Shown: positions 34,803 to 45,328, counted from the first letter of the stretch. The stretch is 64,000 nt of DNA from Niastella sp. OAS944 (GCA_024809215.1 JANUBW010000001.1:1302001-1366000); one strand, 5' to 3'. A program made the numbers and translations. Notes: a model not told the origin generated them from the sequence alone.

Positions 34803-35105
34803 ATGCATCTGACACCAAGAGAATCGGAAAAACTATTATTGTTTTTAGCCGGTGAACTGGCTGAAAAACGTAGAGCGCGTGGATTGAAATTGAATTACCC
34901 CGAAGCCATCGCCCTTATCAGCAGCCATCTGCAGGAAGCCGCCCGCGATGGCAGATCAGTAGCCGAACTTATGCAATATGGCGCCACCATTTTAACCCGC
35001 GATGACGTTATGGAAGGTGTACCCGAAATGATCCCTGAAATTCAAATTGAGGCCACATTCCCCGATGGTACCAAACTGGTCACAGTACACGATCCTATCA
35101 GATAA
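34803..35105 (+). CDS. ureA: Urease gamma subunit
   Basis: A 100-residue Ure[24 protein letters not shown], then [10 protein letters not shown] and the typical end [11 protein letters not shown]. It is the small structural subunit of nickel urease, which splits urea into ammonia and carbamate in the cytoplasm. It opens the plus-strand urease set after the DUF6934-like cassette; ureB follows 16 bp later. Subunits are separate, not fused as in Helicobacter. Confidence 0.96.
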   Translation: MHLTPRESEKLLLFLAGELAEKRRARGLKLNYPEAIALISSHLQEAARDGRSVAELMQYGATILTRDDVMEGVPEMIPEIQIEATFPDGTKLVTVHDPIR

Positions 35106-35121
35106 CAATAAACTATATTGC

Positions 35122-35430
35122 ATGATCCCAGGCGAATATATCTTACAACAAGATGACATCATTGCCAATGCCGGCCGCACAACCGCTACAGTTGTTGTTG
35201 TCAATACCGGCGACCGTCCCGTTCAAATAGGTTCTCACTTTCATTTCTTTGAAGTAAACCGTCAGCTGCAATTTAACCGGCAGGCAGCTTATGGCATGCG
35301 ACTAAACATACCGGCAGGCACAGCCGTACGGTTTGAACCCGGTGAAGAAAAAGAAGTGCACCTGGTATCATATGGAGGCGATAAAAAAATATACGGATTT
35401 AATAAACTGGTAAATGGTAATATCTCATGA
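35122..35430 (+). CDS. ureB: Urease beta subunit
   Basis: A 102-residue UreB starting at ATG 35122 ([13 protein letters not shown]), the conserved family start; a longer frame back to 35047 lies inside ureA and is not real. Motifs: [18 protein letters not shown] and the [21 protein letters not shown] block. It forms the (alpha-beta-gamma) urease trimer unit. Its last four bases overlap ureC (ATGA). Confidence 0.96.
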   Translation: MIPGEYILQQDDIIANAGRTTATVVVVNTGDRPVQIGSHFHFFEVNRQLQFNRQAAYGMRLNIPAGTAVRFEPGEEKEVHLVSYGGDKKIYGFNKLVNGNIS

Positions 35431-37148
35431 GCCTGCACATCAATCGCATCAAATATGCCAATATGTATGGCCCTACAACAGGCGATAAAGTACGCTTAGG
35501 AGATACTGAATTGTTTATTGAAATTGAAAAAGACTTTACCGTTTATGGCGATGAAGCCAAATTTGGCGGCGGTAAAACCATCAGGGATGGCATGGCACAA
35601 TCGGCTCGCGCAACGCGCAATGAGGGTGTACTGGACCTTGTGATCACCAGCGTAATGATCATCGATCACTGGGGTATTGTGAAAGCCGACATTGGAATAA
35701 AAGATGGAAAGATAGTAGGTATTGGTAAAGCGGGCAATGCCGACACTATGGATGGCGTGGATGCCGATATGATCATTGGCGCATCAACCGAAGTACATGG
35801 TGGCGCCGGTCTTATTGCAACTGCCGGCGGTATCGATACGCATATTCATTTCATTTGTCCGCAACAAATAGATCATGCGTTGTTCAGCGGCATTACGACT
35901 ATGATAGGTGGTGGTACGGGCCCGGCAGATGGCACCAACGCCACCACCGTAACACCCGGGGCCTGGAACATTCAAAAGATGCTGGAAGCGGCTGATGCCT
36001 TTCCCATGAACCTGGGCTTTTCAGGTAAGGGTAACTGCGCAGCATTACCGCCGTTAGAAGAACAAATAGCAGCCGGCGCCTTAGGTTTAAAGATCCACGA
36101 AGACTGGGGCAGTACGCCGGCCGTCATCGATGCTTCGCTTCGCATAGCTGATCAGTATGATGTTCAGGTTGCCATTCATACAGATACATTAAATGAAGCC
36201 GGCTTTCTGGAAGATACGATCAATGCAATAAATGGACGAACGATACATACATACCATACCGAGGGCGCCGGGGGCGGACATGCTCCCGATATTATCAAGG
36301 CGGCCATGTATCAATATATTCTTCCTTCTTCAACTAACCCCACCCGACCGTTCACTGTAAATACGATCGATGAACATCTCGATATGCTGATGGTTTGTCA
36401 CCACCTCGACAAATCAGTGCCTGAAGATGTTTCTTTTGCCGATTCAAGAATACGCCCTGAAACAATTGCAGCTGAAGATATTCTGCACGACCTTGGTGTA
36501 TTTAGTATGATGAGTTCCGATTCACAAGCCATGGGCCGCGTGAGTGAGGTGATCATCCGCACCTGGCAAACCGCTCATAAAATGAAAGTGCAGCGCGGCG
36601 CCTTACCCGAAGATGAGGGTAAAGGCAACGATAATTATCGCATAAAAAGATATGTAAGCAAGTATACCATTAACCCGGCTATTACTCATGGAATTTCATC
36701 TTATGTAGGTTCATTGGAAGCTGGTAAACTGGCCGATCTGGTTTTATGGAAACCAGCGTTGTTTGGCGCCAAACCTGAAATGATCATCAAAGGCGGGATG
36801 ATCATTGCCAGCAGAATGGGCGATCCCAATGCATCCATTCCTACCCCACAACCTGTCATATACCGGCATATGTTTGGAGCCTATGGAAAAGCATTACATG
36901 CTACGTCCGCAACGTTTGTTTCTAAACTATCGCTTGAAAGAAATATTGTTCAACAATACGCACTGCAAAAAATGATCTTGCCTGTAATGAACTGTCGCGC
37001 CATTTCAAAAAAAGATATGGTGCATAACAATGCTACACCAGTGATAGAAGTAAATCCCGAAAACTATGAAGTAACAGTAGATGGCAAACCGGTAACCTGT
37101 GAACCAATTGCTGTAGCGCCGCTGGCCCAACGATATTTTTTGTTCTAA
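35427..37148 (+). CDS. ureC: Urease alpha (catalytic) subunit
   Basis: A 573-residue UreC with every active-site residue where expected: nickel ligands His 139, His 141, carbamylated Lys 222, His 251, His 277 and Asp 365, substrate-binding His 224, and flap Cys 324/His 325. It hydrolyses urea. Within this gene set the urea can come only from ureidoglycolate cleavage (or from outside), because the other ureide enzymes present release ammonia and CO2. It is followed by ureE after 10 bp. Confidence 0.98.
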   Translation: MSLHINRIKYANMYGPTTGDKVRLGDTELFIEIEKDFTVYGDEAKFGGGKTIRDGMAQSARATRNEGVLDLVITSVMIIDHWGIVKADIGIKDGKIVGIGKAGNADTMDGVDADMIIGASTEVHGGAGLIATAGGIDTHIHFICPQQIDHALFSGITTMIGGGTGPADGTNATTVTPGAWNIQKMLEAADAFPMNLGFSGKGNCAALPPLEEQIAAGALGLKIHEDWGSTPAVIDASLRIADQYDVQVAIHTDTLNEAGFLEDTINAINGRTIHTYHTEGAGGGHAPDIIKAAMYQYILPSSTNPTRPFTVNTIDEHLDMLMVCHHLDKSVPEDVSFADSRIRPETIAAEDILHDLGVFSMMSSDSQAMGRVSEVIIRTWQTAHKMKVQRGALPEDEGKGNDNYRIKRYVSKYTINPAITHGISSYVGSLEAGKLADLVLWKPALFGAKPEMIIKGGMIIASRMGDPNASIPTPQPVIYRHMFGAYGKALHATSATFVSKLSLERNIVQQYALQKMILPVMNCRAISKKDMVHNNATPVIEVNPENYEVTVDGKPVTCEPIAVAPLAQRYFLF

Positions 37149-37158
37149 ACCAACCACG

Positions 37159-37662
37159 ATGTTAATTCAACAAAAATTAGATAACATAAACGCTATCGAT
37201 ATCAACAACCGTAATATCGACTGGTTGCAGCTGCAATGGTACGAAGCCGGCAAACGGATATTACGCAGGCAAACCCTGGCGGGCAATGACATTTCCTTAA
37301 AGTTCCCCGATAAGAACCCGGCACTCACCCAGGGAGATGTATTGTATGTAAGCGATTCGCTCATCATTGCTGTTGAGATCCTACCCTGCGATGTATTGGT
37401 TATTCAACCTGCTAACCCGTTCGAAATGGCTTCCGTTTGTTACGAGATCGGCAATAAACATCTGCCGCTATTCCTCGATAATAACGAGCTGCTTGTTCCT
37501 TTTGAAATGCCATTATTCAGGCAGTTATCAGCTCAGGGATATGCCATAAAACAGGATAAAAGAAAATTACTTCACCCATTGAGATCAACGGTTGCACCTC
37601 ATGCGCACAATAACGGCAGCTTGTTTTCAAAGATCATGCAATTAACAAACGCTACCGAATGA
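37159..37662 (+). CDS. ureE: Urease accessory nickel chaperone UreE
   Basis: A 167-residue UreE. The N-terminal peptide-binding part (LQLQWYEAGKRILRRQTLAGNDISLKF) and the C-terminal metal-binding part (NPFEMASVCYEIGNKHLPLF) are recognisable. The C-terminus has only a short HAHNNGS instead of the long His tail seen in Klebsiella, so it may deliver but not store nickel. It overlaps ureF by four bases. Confidence 0.92.
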   Translation: MLIQQKLDNINAIDINNRNIDWLQLQWYEAGKRILRRQTLAGNDISLKFPDKNPALTQGDVLYVSDSLIIAVEILPCDVLVIQPANPFEMASVCYEIGNKHLPLFLDNNELLVPFEMPLFRQLSAQGYAIKQDKRKLLHPLRSTVAPHAHNNGSLFSKIMQLTNATE

Positions 37663-38345
37663 ATTCAGCCTTGCTACGTCTGCTTCAACTTTGCGACCCT
37701 GCATTACCTGTTGGCGGGTTCTCGCATTCTGCCGGTTTGGAAACGTATGTGCAACTTGGAATTGTAAAAGACGCTGCTACCGCAAAAGCTTTTGTTACCG
37801 GTATGTTATCGCAGAATATTCATTATACAGATGCGGCCATTGTTTCCCTTGTATATGATGCAATAATAGCCAATGACATCAATGAATTAAAACAACTCGA
37901 TGACCTGTGCACGGCAGTTAAACTGCCTAAAGAAATGCGAATGGCCAGTCAAAAATTAGGCGCGCGGCTTATTAAGATCTTTCAACCACTGTGTAATAAC
38001 ATCTGGCTAAGTTGCTATGCAGCCGCTGTTAATGCAAAAGAATTGCAGGGCAATTACTGTATTGCGTTTGGAATAATTGCGCATGCTTTGCAAATATTAA
38101 AAACAGATGCGCTTACAGGCTTTTATTACAATGCAGCAGCAGGGTTTGTCACCAACAGTGTAAAGCTGGTTCCGTTAAGCCAGCAAACCGGACAGGAGCT
38201 ATTGTTTGCATTACAGCCCCTGATAACCGGGCTTGTTCAAAAAAATGTACGGGCCAATAAAGACCTGCTCGGTGTATGTTGCCCGGGTTTTGATATTCGC
38301 AGCATGCAACATGAGCAATTGTATTCCAGATTGTATATATCGTAA
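37659..38345 (+). CDS. ureF: Urease accessory protein UreF
   Basis: A 228-residue, all-helical UreF (LLQLCDPALPVGGFSHSAGLETYV start; the end contains VCCPGFDIRSMQHEQLYSRLY). It forms the UreD-UreF-UreG complex that carbamylates and loads nickel into UreC. Coupled to ureE (ATGA overlap). A 59-bp spacer with AAGCTACAAGCTG-type repeat words separates it from ureG. Confidence 0.94.
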   Translation: MNSALLRLLQLCDPALPVGGFSHSAGLETYVQLGIVKDAATAKAFVTGMLSQNIHYTDAAIVSLVYDAIIANDINELKQLDDLCTAVKLPKEMRMASQKLGARLIKIFQPLCNNIWLSCYAAAVNAKELQGNYCIAFGIIAHALQILKTDALTGFYYNAAAGFVTNSVKLVPLSQQTGQELLFALQPLITGLVQKNVRANKDLLGVCCPGFDIRSMQHEQLYSRLYIS

Positions 38346-38390
38346 AACAGCCGCAAGCTACAAGCTGTTAGCTGTAAGCCCGCGCGGCAG
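38344..38390. repeat. AAGCTACAAGCTGTTAGCTG repeat between ureF and ureG
   Basis: Degenerate words of AAGCTGT/TAGCTGT type, related to those at 28681-28740. This is the only interruption in the tightly packed urease set. Confidence 0.5.
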
Positions 38391-38404
38391 CAAAAAATAC
38401 TGAT

Positions 38405-39040
38405 ATGGAAAGAAAGTATATAAAGATAGGCATCGCCGGTCCTGTTGGTTCAGGTAAAACGGCATTGATAGAGCGTTTGACGCGAAGGTTATTTCCCGCT
38501 TACAGCATTGGCGTTATTACGAATGATATTTATACAAAAGAAGATGCAGAATTTCTTACCAAAAACAGTACGCTGCCGGCTGATAGAATTATTGGTGTAG
38601 AAACCGGTGGCTGCCCCCACACAGCCATTCGCGAAGATGCCAGTATGAATCTGGAGGCTGTAGAGGAAATGGCTGCGCGTTTTAGTGACGTGCAAATAAT
38701 TTTTATTGAAAGCGGTGGCGACAATTTATCAGCTACTTTCAGTCCCGACCTGGCCGACCTAACCATATTCGTAATAGACGTGGCAGAAGGCGATAAAATT
38801 CCCCGCAAAGGCGGTCCCGGCATTACCCGCAGCGATCTGCTGGTGATCAATAAAATTGATCTTGCCCCATATGTAAATGCCAGCCTTGAGGTAATGGAAC
38901 GTGATGCCCGCAAAATGCGCAATGGCCAGCCCTTTGTATTTACCAACCTAATGAGTGATGAAGGCTTACCCCATGTGATCAATTGGATAAAGAAATACGC
39001 CCTATTGGAAGAAACAGAAGAACCAACCCTTTACCGTTGA
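38405..39040 (+). CDS. ureG: Urease accessory GTPase UreG
   Basis: A 211-residue SIMIBI GTPase with P-loop GPVGSGKT (residues 12-19), the nickel-binding GGCPHTAI motif, an ESGGDNL switch region and NKIDLA base recognition. It uses GTP to drive nickel transfer into urease. Its stop codon overlaps the TTG start of ureD (TTGA). Confidence 0.96.
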   Translation: MERKYIKIGIAGPVGSGKTALIERLTRRLFPAYSIGVITNDIYTKEDAEFLTKNSTLPADRIIGVETGGCPHTAIREDASMNLEAVEEMAARFSDVQIIFIESGGDNLSATFSPDLADLTIFVIDVAEGDKIPRKGGPGITRSDLLVINKIDLAPYVNASLEVMERDARKMRNGQPFVFTNLMSDEGLPHVINWIKKYALLEETEEPTLYR

Positions 39041-39819
39041 TATCACATTTACACATACAAACAGCCGAACGCCATGGTATAAGCTACCTTAAACAAAGCT
39101 ATTATACGCCGCCTTTTAAAGTGGCCAATATTACTGAAGATAAAAAGGCAGGGCCGTTACACCTGATGCTGATGTGTTCCTCCCCGGGCATTTTAGACGG
39201 CGACGACTATCAGTTAAAGATCAACATTGAAGAAAATGCCCACCTCCATCTTCACACGCAATCATACCAGCGCCTGTTCAATATGAAACAGGGCGCGCGG
39301 CAAAAGCAGGAAGTGTATCTTCAAAAAAATGCATCGCTTATATACATTCCCCATCCCGCCGTGCCGCACCGGCAATCGATTTTTTCTTCTCATAATGAGA
39401 TCTATTTGCAAGAGAATAATCTACTAATGTGGGGCGAACTGTTAACCTGCGGCCGTAAATTAAACGGAGAACATTTTGACTTTATCAAATATCATAGCAT
39501 AACAGATGTATACATAAATAGCCGACTGGCTATTAAAGAAAACTGGCTTGTACAACCTGGTATCACCAATATGCAGGTTATTGGGCAATGGGAAGGCTAT
39601 ACACACCAGGCCAGCCTTATAATTATAAAAGAAGATGCATTGCAGTTTTATGATGCCCTTAACCAATTCTTATTGCAGCAACCACAAATAACCTTTGGCA
39701 TCAGTACTTTGCCGTATAAAGGTTTAATTGTACGAATATTAGGCTACAAGGCTGAACAACTATTCACATGTTTGAACCGGATTGCAGCAATGATACCTTC
39801 AAACCAGGTGCATACATGA
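39037..39819 (+). CDS. ureD: Urease accessory protein UreD
   Basis: A 260-residue UreD/UreH-type scaffold ([35 protein letters not shown]; later [15 protein letters not shown] and [12 protein letters not shown]). I place the start at TTG 39037-39039, inside the ureG stop, because the conserved N-terminus begins exactly there; an in-frame TTG at 38983 would add 18 unconserved residues within ureG. UreD binds apo-urease and recruits UreF/UreG. It overlaps the nickel permease gene by four bases. Confidence 0.92.
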   Translation: MISHLHIQTAERHGISYLKQSYYTPPFKVANITEDKKAGPLHLMLMCSSPGILDGDDYQLKINIEENAHLHLHTQSYQRLFNMKQGARQKQEVYLQKNASLIYIPHPAVPHRQSIFSSHNEIYLQENNLLMWGELLTCGRKLNGEHFDFIKYHSITDVYINSRLAIKENWLVQPGITNMQVIGQWEGYTHQASLIIIKEDALQFYDALNQFLLQQPQITFGISTLPYKGLIVRILGYKAEQLFTCLNRIAAMIPSNQVHT

Positions 39820-40517
39820 TAACAGAATTACAAATATTACTAATAACGGCTATAGGCATCGCCTGTTTACATACGCTTACCGGTCCCGACCACTATTTAC
39901 CATTCATTGCGCTTTCCAAAGCCAGGGGCTGGCGATTTGGCAAAACACTTATGTGGACAGTCATCTGTGGCTGTGGTCATGTATGGAGTTCCGTGCTTTT
40001 AGGATTGGGTGGCGCCGCTCTTGGCTGGTCAATTGCAAAGATCAGTTGGCTGGAAAATATTCGCGGTGGTATGGCGGGCTGGGTGTTATTACTCTTTGGA
40101 CTGATATATGGCATTTGGGGCTGGGTAAGGGTTTTTCAAAATAAAAAGCATAAACATTTTGATACTGTTGAAGATGGTTCCATTTATGTATGTGAACATA
40201 AACATAGCGTGGCGGTTCTACCCAAAGAAAGATATAAAGTAACTCCCTGGGTTATGTTTATCATCTTCTTATTAGGTCCCTGCGAACCAATGATACCATT
40301 ACTGTATTTTCCTGCTGCTAAAAATAACTGGTGGAGTATGATCCTGCTGATCACCGTGTATACCTGCTGCACGCTAATCACCATGCTGATAATGGTTATA
40401 CTGGGATATTACGGCATCTCCTTCCTGAAAACAGAAAAACTGGAGAAATATGTTCACGTACTGGGAGGGTTAAGCATTTTTATCTGTGGCGCCGGAATGG
40501 TGTTCTTAGACTGGTAA
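39816..40517 (+). CDS. UreH-like nickel permease
   Basis: A 233-residue membrane protein starting at the ATGA overlap with ureD (39816). It has six or so segments, a first-segment HTLTGPDHYLPF motif similar to the metal-binding H-x-DH motif of nickel/cobalt permeases, a second CGHVWSS motif and a GPCEPMIP segment. It most likely imports nickel for urease; UreH and UreJ/HupE are the nearest types. It is the last gene of the urease set and converges with uricase, with three bases between them. Confidence 0.85.
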   Translation: MITELQILLITAIGIACLHTLTGPDHYLPFIALSKARGWRFGKTLMWTVICGCGHVWSSVLLGLGGAALGWSIAKISWLENIRGGMAGWVLLLFGLIYGIWGWVRVFQNKKHKHFDTVEDGSIYVCEHKHSVAVLPKERYKVTPWVMFIIFLLGPCEPMIPLLYFPAAKNNWWSMILLITVYTCCTLITMLIMVILGYYGISFLKTEKLEKYVHVLGGLSIFICGAGMVFLDW

Positions 40518-40520
40518 ATA

Positions 40521-41366
40521 TTACTCACGAACTACTGTACCCGTAATATAGCCATATGGTTCATCGGTAGCAATAAAGACCTCATTCTTATTATCAACTC
40601 CAAACTGCTCAAGATTAAAAAGAATATGATGTTTATTAGGCATTTTTAAAGTGATGTCGTTCACTGCTCCGTATTTCTCCAACACGGCTTCGCCCATGGC
40701 AAACAAAGTATGCTGCACAGAAAGGCTTTGATGATTGGCAAATGTTTGCAGTAATGTAGTTCGTATGCCATTAAACAATTCAACAAAAAGAACTTTAGAT
40801 GAATTATAGGTCCAGCTTACTTCGCATTGGGTGGAAAGAATACGATCGTTGGTTTCCTTTAATGTGGTATACTGGTCTTTGATATAATTCTCAAAAGCCG
40901 AGTCAGTAGTTTTAAGGATCAGCAGATCGGCAATACCAGAAGTGACTTCGATACCATTTTCATTCTGAACAATAACGGCAGTATGCTTTTCAGTGCCGCC
41001 GCTGCAATAAGCATGCGGATGATATTTGCCTTCAAAGTGCATCCGTTTCCAACTGTGTTCGGTTAATTCTATACGGGCCTGGGAAACCGGCCGGTTATTG
41101 CTAACAAAGTAATTGGCCAGGTACAATCCAAACGATTCAATAGACGAAACAAAATGTTCCTTTGCCAGGGCATACACCGTATTCTTTTGCGTATCGGTAG
41201 GAAGAATTTTAGTGTTATCACCCCTAGTATGCGCTGTTTCAAAATCGCCCTCCAGCACTACATTTACAGAGATCTGCCTGAACTCGTGGTATTCGGGGTG
41301 CCGGATGATCTTTGAAAGGTTTACAGCATTTTTACCATACGTATTCTTTCCCAGTTTAATAGACAT
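40521..41366 (-). CDS. Uricase (urate oxidase)
   Basis: A 281-residue cofactor-free uricase made of two T-fold halves. The catalytic pair is visible: Lys 12 (TYGKNAV) and Thr 57/Asp 58 (LPTDTQKN), and the C-terminal His in PNKHHILFNL. It oxidises urate to 5-hydroxyisourate with release of H2O2, in the cytoplasm. It is the only core purine gene on the minus strand, between the nickel permease and the divergent allantoinase gene, with a 78-bp shared upstream region. Confidence 0.95.
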   Translation of the reverse strand: MSIKLGKNTYGKNAVNLSKIIRHPEYHEFRQISVNVVLEGDFETAHTRGDNTKILPTDTQKNTVYALAKEHFVSSIESFGLYLANYFVSNNRPVSQARIELTEHSWKRMHFEGKYHPHAYCSGGTEKHTAVIVQNENGIEVTSGIADLLILKTTDSAFENYIKDQYTTLKETNDRILSTQCEVSWTYNSSKVLFVELFNGIRTTLLQTFANHQSLSVQHTLFAMGEAVLEKYGAVNDITLKMPNKHHILFNLEQFGVDNKNEVFIATDEPYGYITGTVVRE

Positions 41367-41444
41367 AGCAGCGTATTTTGGTTAATGTATACTCAATTTA
41401 AAGAATTAATTGTCTATTTTAGTAGAGACTTCAATTATTAACCT

Positions 41445-42785
41445 ATGGACATTCTGTGTATCAGAGGTAAAAACATATGCACCCCTGAAGGGATCAGGGC
41501 AGGCTATGTAATGATACAGAATGGCCTTATTTCTGATGTAGCCGAAAATCTATCCCCAAGCCTCAGTCGCGAGGTCATAGATATTGGCGATTCCTTCCTA
41601 ATGCCAGGGCTGGTTGACCCGCATGTGCATCTCAACGAACCGGGGCGTACCAATTGGGAAGGGTTTGCAACAGGCACCCGCGCTGCTGCAGCCGGCGGCA
41701 TTACCACGCTGGTTGATATGCCGCTGAACTGTTCACCCGTTACCACTACAGCCGCCGCCTTTGACCAAAAAGCCAAAGCAGCCGAAGGACAGCTGCAGGT
41801 AAACTGTGGTTTCTGGGGTGGCGTAGTCCCCGGCAATCATACACAGATTGAGCCATTGATAGATAAAGGTGTGTTGGGATTTAAAGCATTTCTTACACAT
41901 AGCGGCATAGATGAATTTCCTAATATTACCGGGGATGATCTGCAAAAAGCCATGCCCATTATTGCCAGGCATAACCTGCCGTTGCTGGTACATTGTGAAA
42001 TTAGCACCAACCTGGTACCAGGTGGCGATGAACGTTCTTACCTGCATTACCTTTCTTCCCGGCCCAAAGACTGGGAAGATAAAGCCATTGCCCTAATGAT
42101 ACGATTGTGTGAGCTATACAATTGTCGTGTACATATTGTGCACCTGTCATCGGCCAACTCAATTGCACCAATAAAGCAGGCCAAAGAAAAAGGCTTACCC
42201 ATTACTGTTGAAACAGCGCAGCATTATTTGTATTTTAATGCGGAAGAGATACCCAATGCGCAAACCGCTTATAAATGTGCACCCCCTATTCGTGAAAAAG
42301 CAAATAACGAACAACTATGGCAGGCTTTGCAGGAAGGTATTATTGATTTTGTTGCAACCGATCACTCGCCGGCCCCGCCCGAGATGAAAGAATCATCATC
42401 GGGAAATCTAATAAAGGCCTGGGGCGGCATTGCATCTTTGCAGCTGGCATTACCAATACTCTGGACGGCCGCACGTAAACGGGATATACCGGTTATGAAT
42501 ATGGCCAAATGGCTTAGCGCCAACCCGGCACTGCTGCCAGGTTTGAACAGGTCAAAAGGTAAGATAGCGCGGGGATATGATGCAGACCTCGTTGTATGGG
42601 ATCCCAATAAGAAATTCACCGTTACTGCAGAACAATTGCATCACAAACATAAAACAACTCCGTACCTCAACCAGCAACTGTATGGTGTGGTAGAACAAAC
42701 CTGGTTGCAAGGAAAACTGGTTTTTGATCACGGGAACTTCCCTTTATTGAACAAAGGAAAAATAGTTACACTTGATACCCCATAA
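41445..42785 (+). CDS. allB: Allantoinase
   Basis: A 446-residue cyclic amidohydrolase: His 60/His 62 (VDPHVHLNEPGRTNWEGF), carboxylated Lys 147 (GFKAFLTHSG), HCEIS, HIVHLSS and ATDHSPAPPEMK. The NEPGRTxWEG signature is that of allantoinases rather than dihydroorotases. It opens allantoin to allantoate. It starts the second plus-strand purine set (41.4-47.1 kb) and overlaps the next gene by 14 bp. Confidence 0.94.
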   Translation: MDILCIRGKNICTPEGIRAGYVMIQNGLISDVAENLSPSLSREVIDIGDSFLMPGLVDPHVHLNEPGRTNWEGFATGTRAAAAGGITTLVDMPLNCSPVTTTAAAFDQKAKAAEGQLQVNCGFWGGVVPGNHTQIEPLIDKGVLGFKAFLTHSGIDEFPNITGDDLQKAMPIIARHNLPLLVHCEISTNLVPGGDERSYLHYLSSRPKDWEDKAIALMIRLCELYNCRVHIVHLSSANSIAPIKQAKEKGLPITVETAQHYLYFNAEEIPNAQTAYKCAPPIREKANNEQLWQALQEGIIDFVATDHSPAPPEMKESSSGNLIKAWGGIASLQLALPILWTAARKRDIPVMNMAKWLSANPALLPGLNRSKGKIARGYDADLVVWDPNKKFTVTAEQLHHKHKTTPYLNQQLYGVVEQTWLQGKLVFDHGNFPLLNKGKIVTLDTP

Positions 42786-44025
42786 CCAACAACTGGCAAC
42801 CGTTATCCTGCAACGGATTGATGAACTGGCTTCCATAAGCGAAGTCACCGGCGCCATTACGCGCACATTTGGCACAGAAGCATTTATAAAAGGCCGCTCA
42901 CTTGTTGCTCAATGGATGCAACAGGCGGGTTTGCAAACCCACATTGATAACATTGGCAATGTAAGAGGCAGGCTGCCATGCCCTACCCCCGGCGCCAAAA
43001 CACTGGTTATTGCTTCGCATATTGATACTGTTTTTAATGCCGGTAAGTTCGATGGGCCACTGGGCGTGCTCACAGGCCTCGTCCTTATTGAACAACTGAT
43101 AGAACAAAAGAAAACACTGCCATTTCATATTGAGCTTATTGGCTTTAGCGACGAAGAAGGCTGCCGTTTTCATACTACTTATTTAGGAAGTAAAGTAGTG
43201 GCCGGCCAATTCGACAACAACCTGCTTGGCAAACAGGATGCTGCCGGCAATACGCTCGGCGATGTAATAAAAGCAATGGGTGGTAATACCGACCTGTTGT
43301 CCAATGATGCCATTACAGCCGCTAATTGGTTGGGCTATTTTGAGATCCATATTGAACAGGGACCCGTGTTATATGAAAAACATATTCCCGTTGGTATTGT
43401 AACCGCCATTGCCGGACAAAAAAGAATTGCCCTTACATTTAAAGGCGAAGCAGGGCATGCGGGAACTGTGCCTATGCATATGCGAAACGATGCCCTTTGT
43501 GCCGCTTCGGAATTTATACTGGAAGCAGAAAGGTTTGCTGCCAGCCATATGCAACAGGTAGTAGCAACCGTGGGCACATTAAATATTCCTAATGCAGCCA
43601 GCAATGTAATTCCCGGCGAAGTAAGCTGTACCCTCGATCTCCGCAGTCCCAGTCAGCAGGTGTTAAACTCGTGTTACACGTATCTTGAGCAATTGGGTTC
43701 AGCTATTTGCCAACGGCGAAAGATCACCTTCGACTGGCAACTGGTACAGGAATCAAAACCGGTAAACTGCGATGCCAATATGAACAGGCTGCTTGCCAAT
43801 GCTATTCGCCAAACGGGCTATGATGTCATCAACCTGGTAAGCGGAGCGGGCCATGATGCAGTAGCGGTTTCAGCAATATCACCCGTTACCATGTTGTTTG
43901 TTCGTTGCTATAAGGGTATAAGTCATAACCCGTTGGAAAATGTAGAACTAAAAGATCTGGCGGCAGCTGTTGATGTATCGGCCGCATTCATAAATTCGCT
44001 TATTCAAAAATATAACAAGGGTTAA
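42772..44025 (+). CDS. allC: Allantoate amidohydrolase (M20 family)
   Basis: A 417-residue M20-type amidase with the metal set His 83, Asp 94, Glu 128/Glu 129 (ASHIDTVFNAGKFDG, FSDEEG) and the EIHIEQGP motif near residue 190. It should release ammonia and CO2 from allantoate to give (S)-ureidoglycine. The start must be TTG 42772 (no in-frame ATG occurs before residue 49), 14 bp inside allB. N-carbamoyl-amino-acid hydrolases and ureidoglycolate amidohydrolases belong to the same family; the next gene, ureidoglycine aminohydrolase, favours allantoate. It could perhaps also act on ureidoglycolate. Confidence 0.88.
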   Translation: MIPHNQQLATVILQRIDELASISEVTGAITRTFGTEAFIKGRSLVAQWMQQAGLQTHIDNIGNVRGRLPCPTPGAKTLVIASHIDTVFNAGKFDGPLGVLTGLVLIEQLIEQKKTLPFHIELIGFSDEEGCRFHTTYLGSKVVAGQFDNNLLGKQDAAGNTLGDVIKAMGGNTDLLSNDAITAANWLGYFEIHIEQGPVLYEKHIPVGIVTAIAGQKRIALTFKGEAGHAGTVPMHMRNDALCAASEFILEAERFAASHMQQVVATVGTLNIPNAASNVIPGEVSCTLDLRSPSQQVLNSCYTYLEQLGSAICQRRKITFDWQLVQESKPVNCDANMNRLLANAIRQTGYDVINLVSGAGHDAVAVSAISPVTMLFVRCYKGISHNPLENVELKDLAAAVDVSAAFINSLIQKYNKG

Positions 44026-44026
44026 C

Positions 44027-44773
44027 ATGGAAATTTCAGCGCTAACAAGATCGGTAGTAAAAAGCAATCATGCGGTTATTTGTCCCGATGGATATGTTAA
44101 CAGCAACGTTCCGGGCTGGGCGAATTGCACCGTAAATGTGATCATTAACGAGCAAATGGGCGCCCGGCTTTGTCAAACGTTGATCACATTGCAAAAAGAA
44201 GGAAGTCTTACAGGCAGCACCCAACAATCACAAATATTCTTTTACGTAATATCGGGAAAGTGCAAGGCTACTGTTAGTGGAGAAACACAGGTATTGACCA
44301 ACGGGCAGTTTGTATATGTGCCCATTCAAAAAGATTATGTATTCGACGAAGTAACACCCGGCACCCAAATACTTACTTTTCACAAAGTATATGAGCCGCT
44401 ACAGGAAGCCCCGGTGCCTTTGACCCTGTTTGGCGATGCAGCCAAAGTGCCTGGCCCAAGTTATTTAAATGATCCTGCATTGCGGTTACAGGTATTGTTG
44501 CCCGACAACTTATCGTTCGACATGGCGGTGAATATTTTTACTTATGACTCCGGCGGGCATTTGCCGTTTGTAGAAACGCACATCATGGAACATGGTTTGC
44601 TGTATTTGCAGGGGCAGGGCGTGTATATGCTCGACCATCAGTGGTACCCAATAAAAAAGGGCGATTCCATTTGGATGGCGCCCTATTGTCAACAATGGTT
44701 CACAGCTATGGGAAAAGAACCGGCTGTTTATATTTACTACAAAAACGTGAACCGGTTCCCAACACTGGTGTAA
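44027..44773 (+). CDS. allE: (S)-ureidoglycine aminohydrolase
   Basis: A 248-residue bicupin. The C-terminal cupin holds a manganese site like that of the plant enzyme: Glu 183, His 185, His 189 (FVETHIMEHG) and Gln 223, with matching spacing. It removes ammonia from (S)-ureidoglycine to give (S)-ureidoglycolate. It begins one base after the allC stop. Its presence commits the pathway to ureidoglycolate, for which no known enzyme is encoded in the window. Confidence 0.92.
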   Translation: MEISALTRSVVKSNHAVICPDGYVNSNVPGWANCTVNVIINEQMGARLCQTLITLQKEGSLTGSTQQSQIFFYVISGKCKATVSGETQVLTNGQFVYVPIQKDYVFDEVTPGTQILTFHKVYEPLQEAPVPLTLFGDAAKVPGPSYLNDPALRLQVLLPDNLSFDMAVNIFTYDSGGHLPFVETHIMEHGLLYLQGQGVYMLDHQWYPIKKGDSIWMAPYCQQWFTAMGKEPAVYIYYKNVNRFPTLV

Positions 44774-44803
44774 CCATTCCTCAACCATCAAAAATCAATA
44801 ACT

Positions 44804-45316
44804 ATGACCATCGCCGAATTCGATCATCTTGATGTAGAAGAGAAAAAGAAGTTGCTGCACACCTGTTGCGGCAGCACCGCCTGGGTAAATAATGTGATAG
44901 CGGCCTTACCAGCCGAAGACCTGGTCGATCTGTTGGAAATAGCCGAGGAACAATGGTATGCCTGCCATGAAGCCGACTGGCGGGAAGCATTTTCACATCA
45001 CCCACAAATTGGCGATATCGATTCATTAAAAGAAAAGTTTGGTGCCACGGACCAATGGGCAGCAGGAGAACAGGCGTCAGTACAGCAAGCCTCGGAGAAA
45101 ACGTTGGAGCAACTGGCAGAAGGCAACCAGGTATACAAAGAACGGTTTGGTTATATATTCATCGTATGCGCCACCGGCAAATCGGCCGATGAAATGTTGA
45201 TGTTATTGAACCAGCGATTGTATAACAATCCGGATGTTGAAATACAGGTAGCAATGGAAGAACAATTAAAGATCACCAAACTGAGGCTTGAAAAATTATT
45301 CGGCATTACAACTTAA
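44804..45316 (+). CDS. uraD: OHCU decarboxylase
   Basis: A 170-residue helical protein with the family signature FSHHPQIGD (His 66, Pro 67) and the C-terminal FGYIFIVCATGKSA. It decarboxylates 2-oxo-4-hydroxy-4-carboxy-5-ureidoimidazoline to (S)-allantoin, the step after HIU hydrolase. Adjacent to uraH, 12 bp downstream; some organisms fuse these two enzymes. Confidence 0.94.
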   Translation: MTIAEFDHLDVEEKKKLLHTCCGSTAWVNNVIAALPAEDLVDLLEIAEEQWYACHEADWREAFSHHPQIGDIDSLKEKFGATDQWAAGEQASVQQASEKTLEQLAEGNQVYKERFGYIFIVCATGKSADEMLMLLNQRLYNNPDVEIQVAMEEQLKITKLRLEKLFGITT

Positions 45317-45328
45317 TCAATACAACAC

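Noticed and set aside
35047..35121. Longer start for ureB inside ureA
   Set aside because: The extra residues are out of frame with ureA and unlike UreB; the family start MIPGEY is at 35122.
38983..39036. Longer UreD start at TTG 38983
   Set aside because: The added residues are encoded inside ureG and are not UreD-like; the conserved N-terminus begins at 39037.
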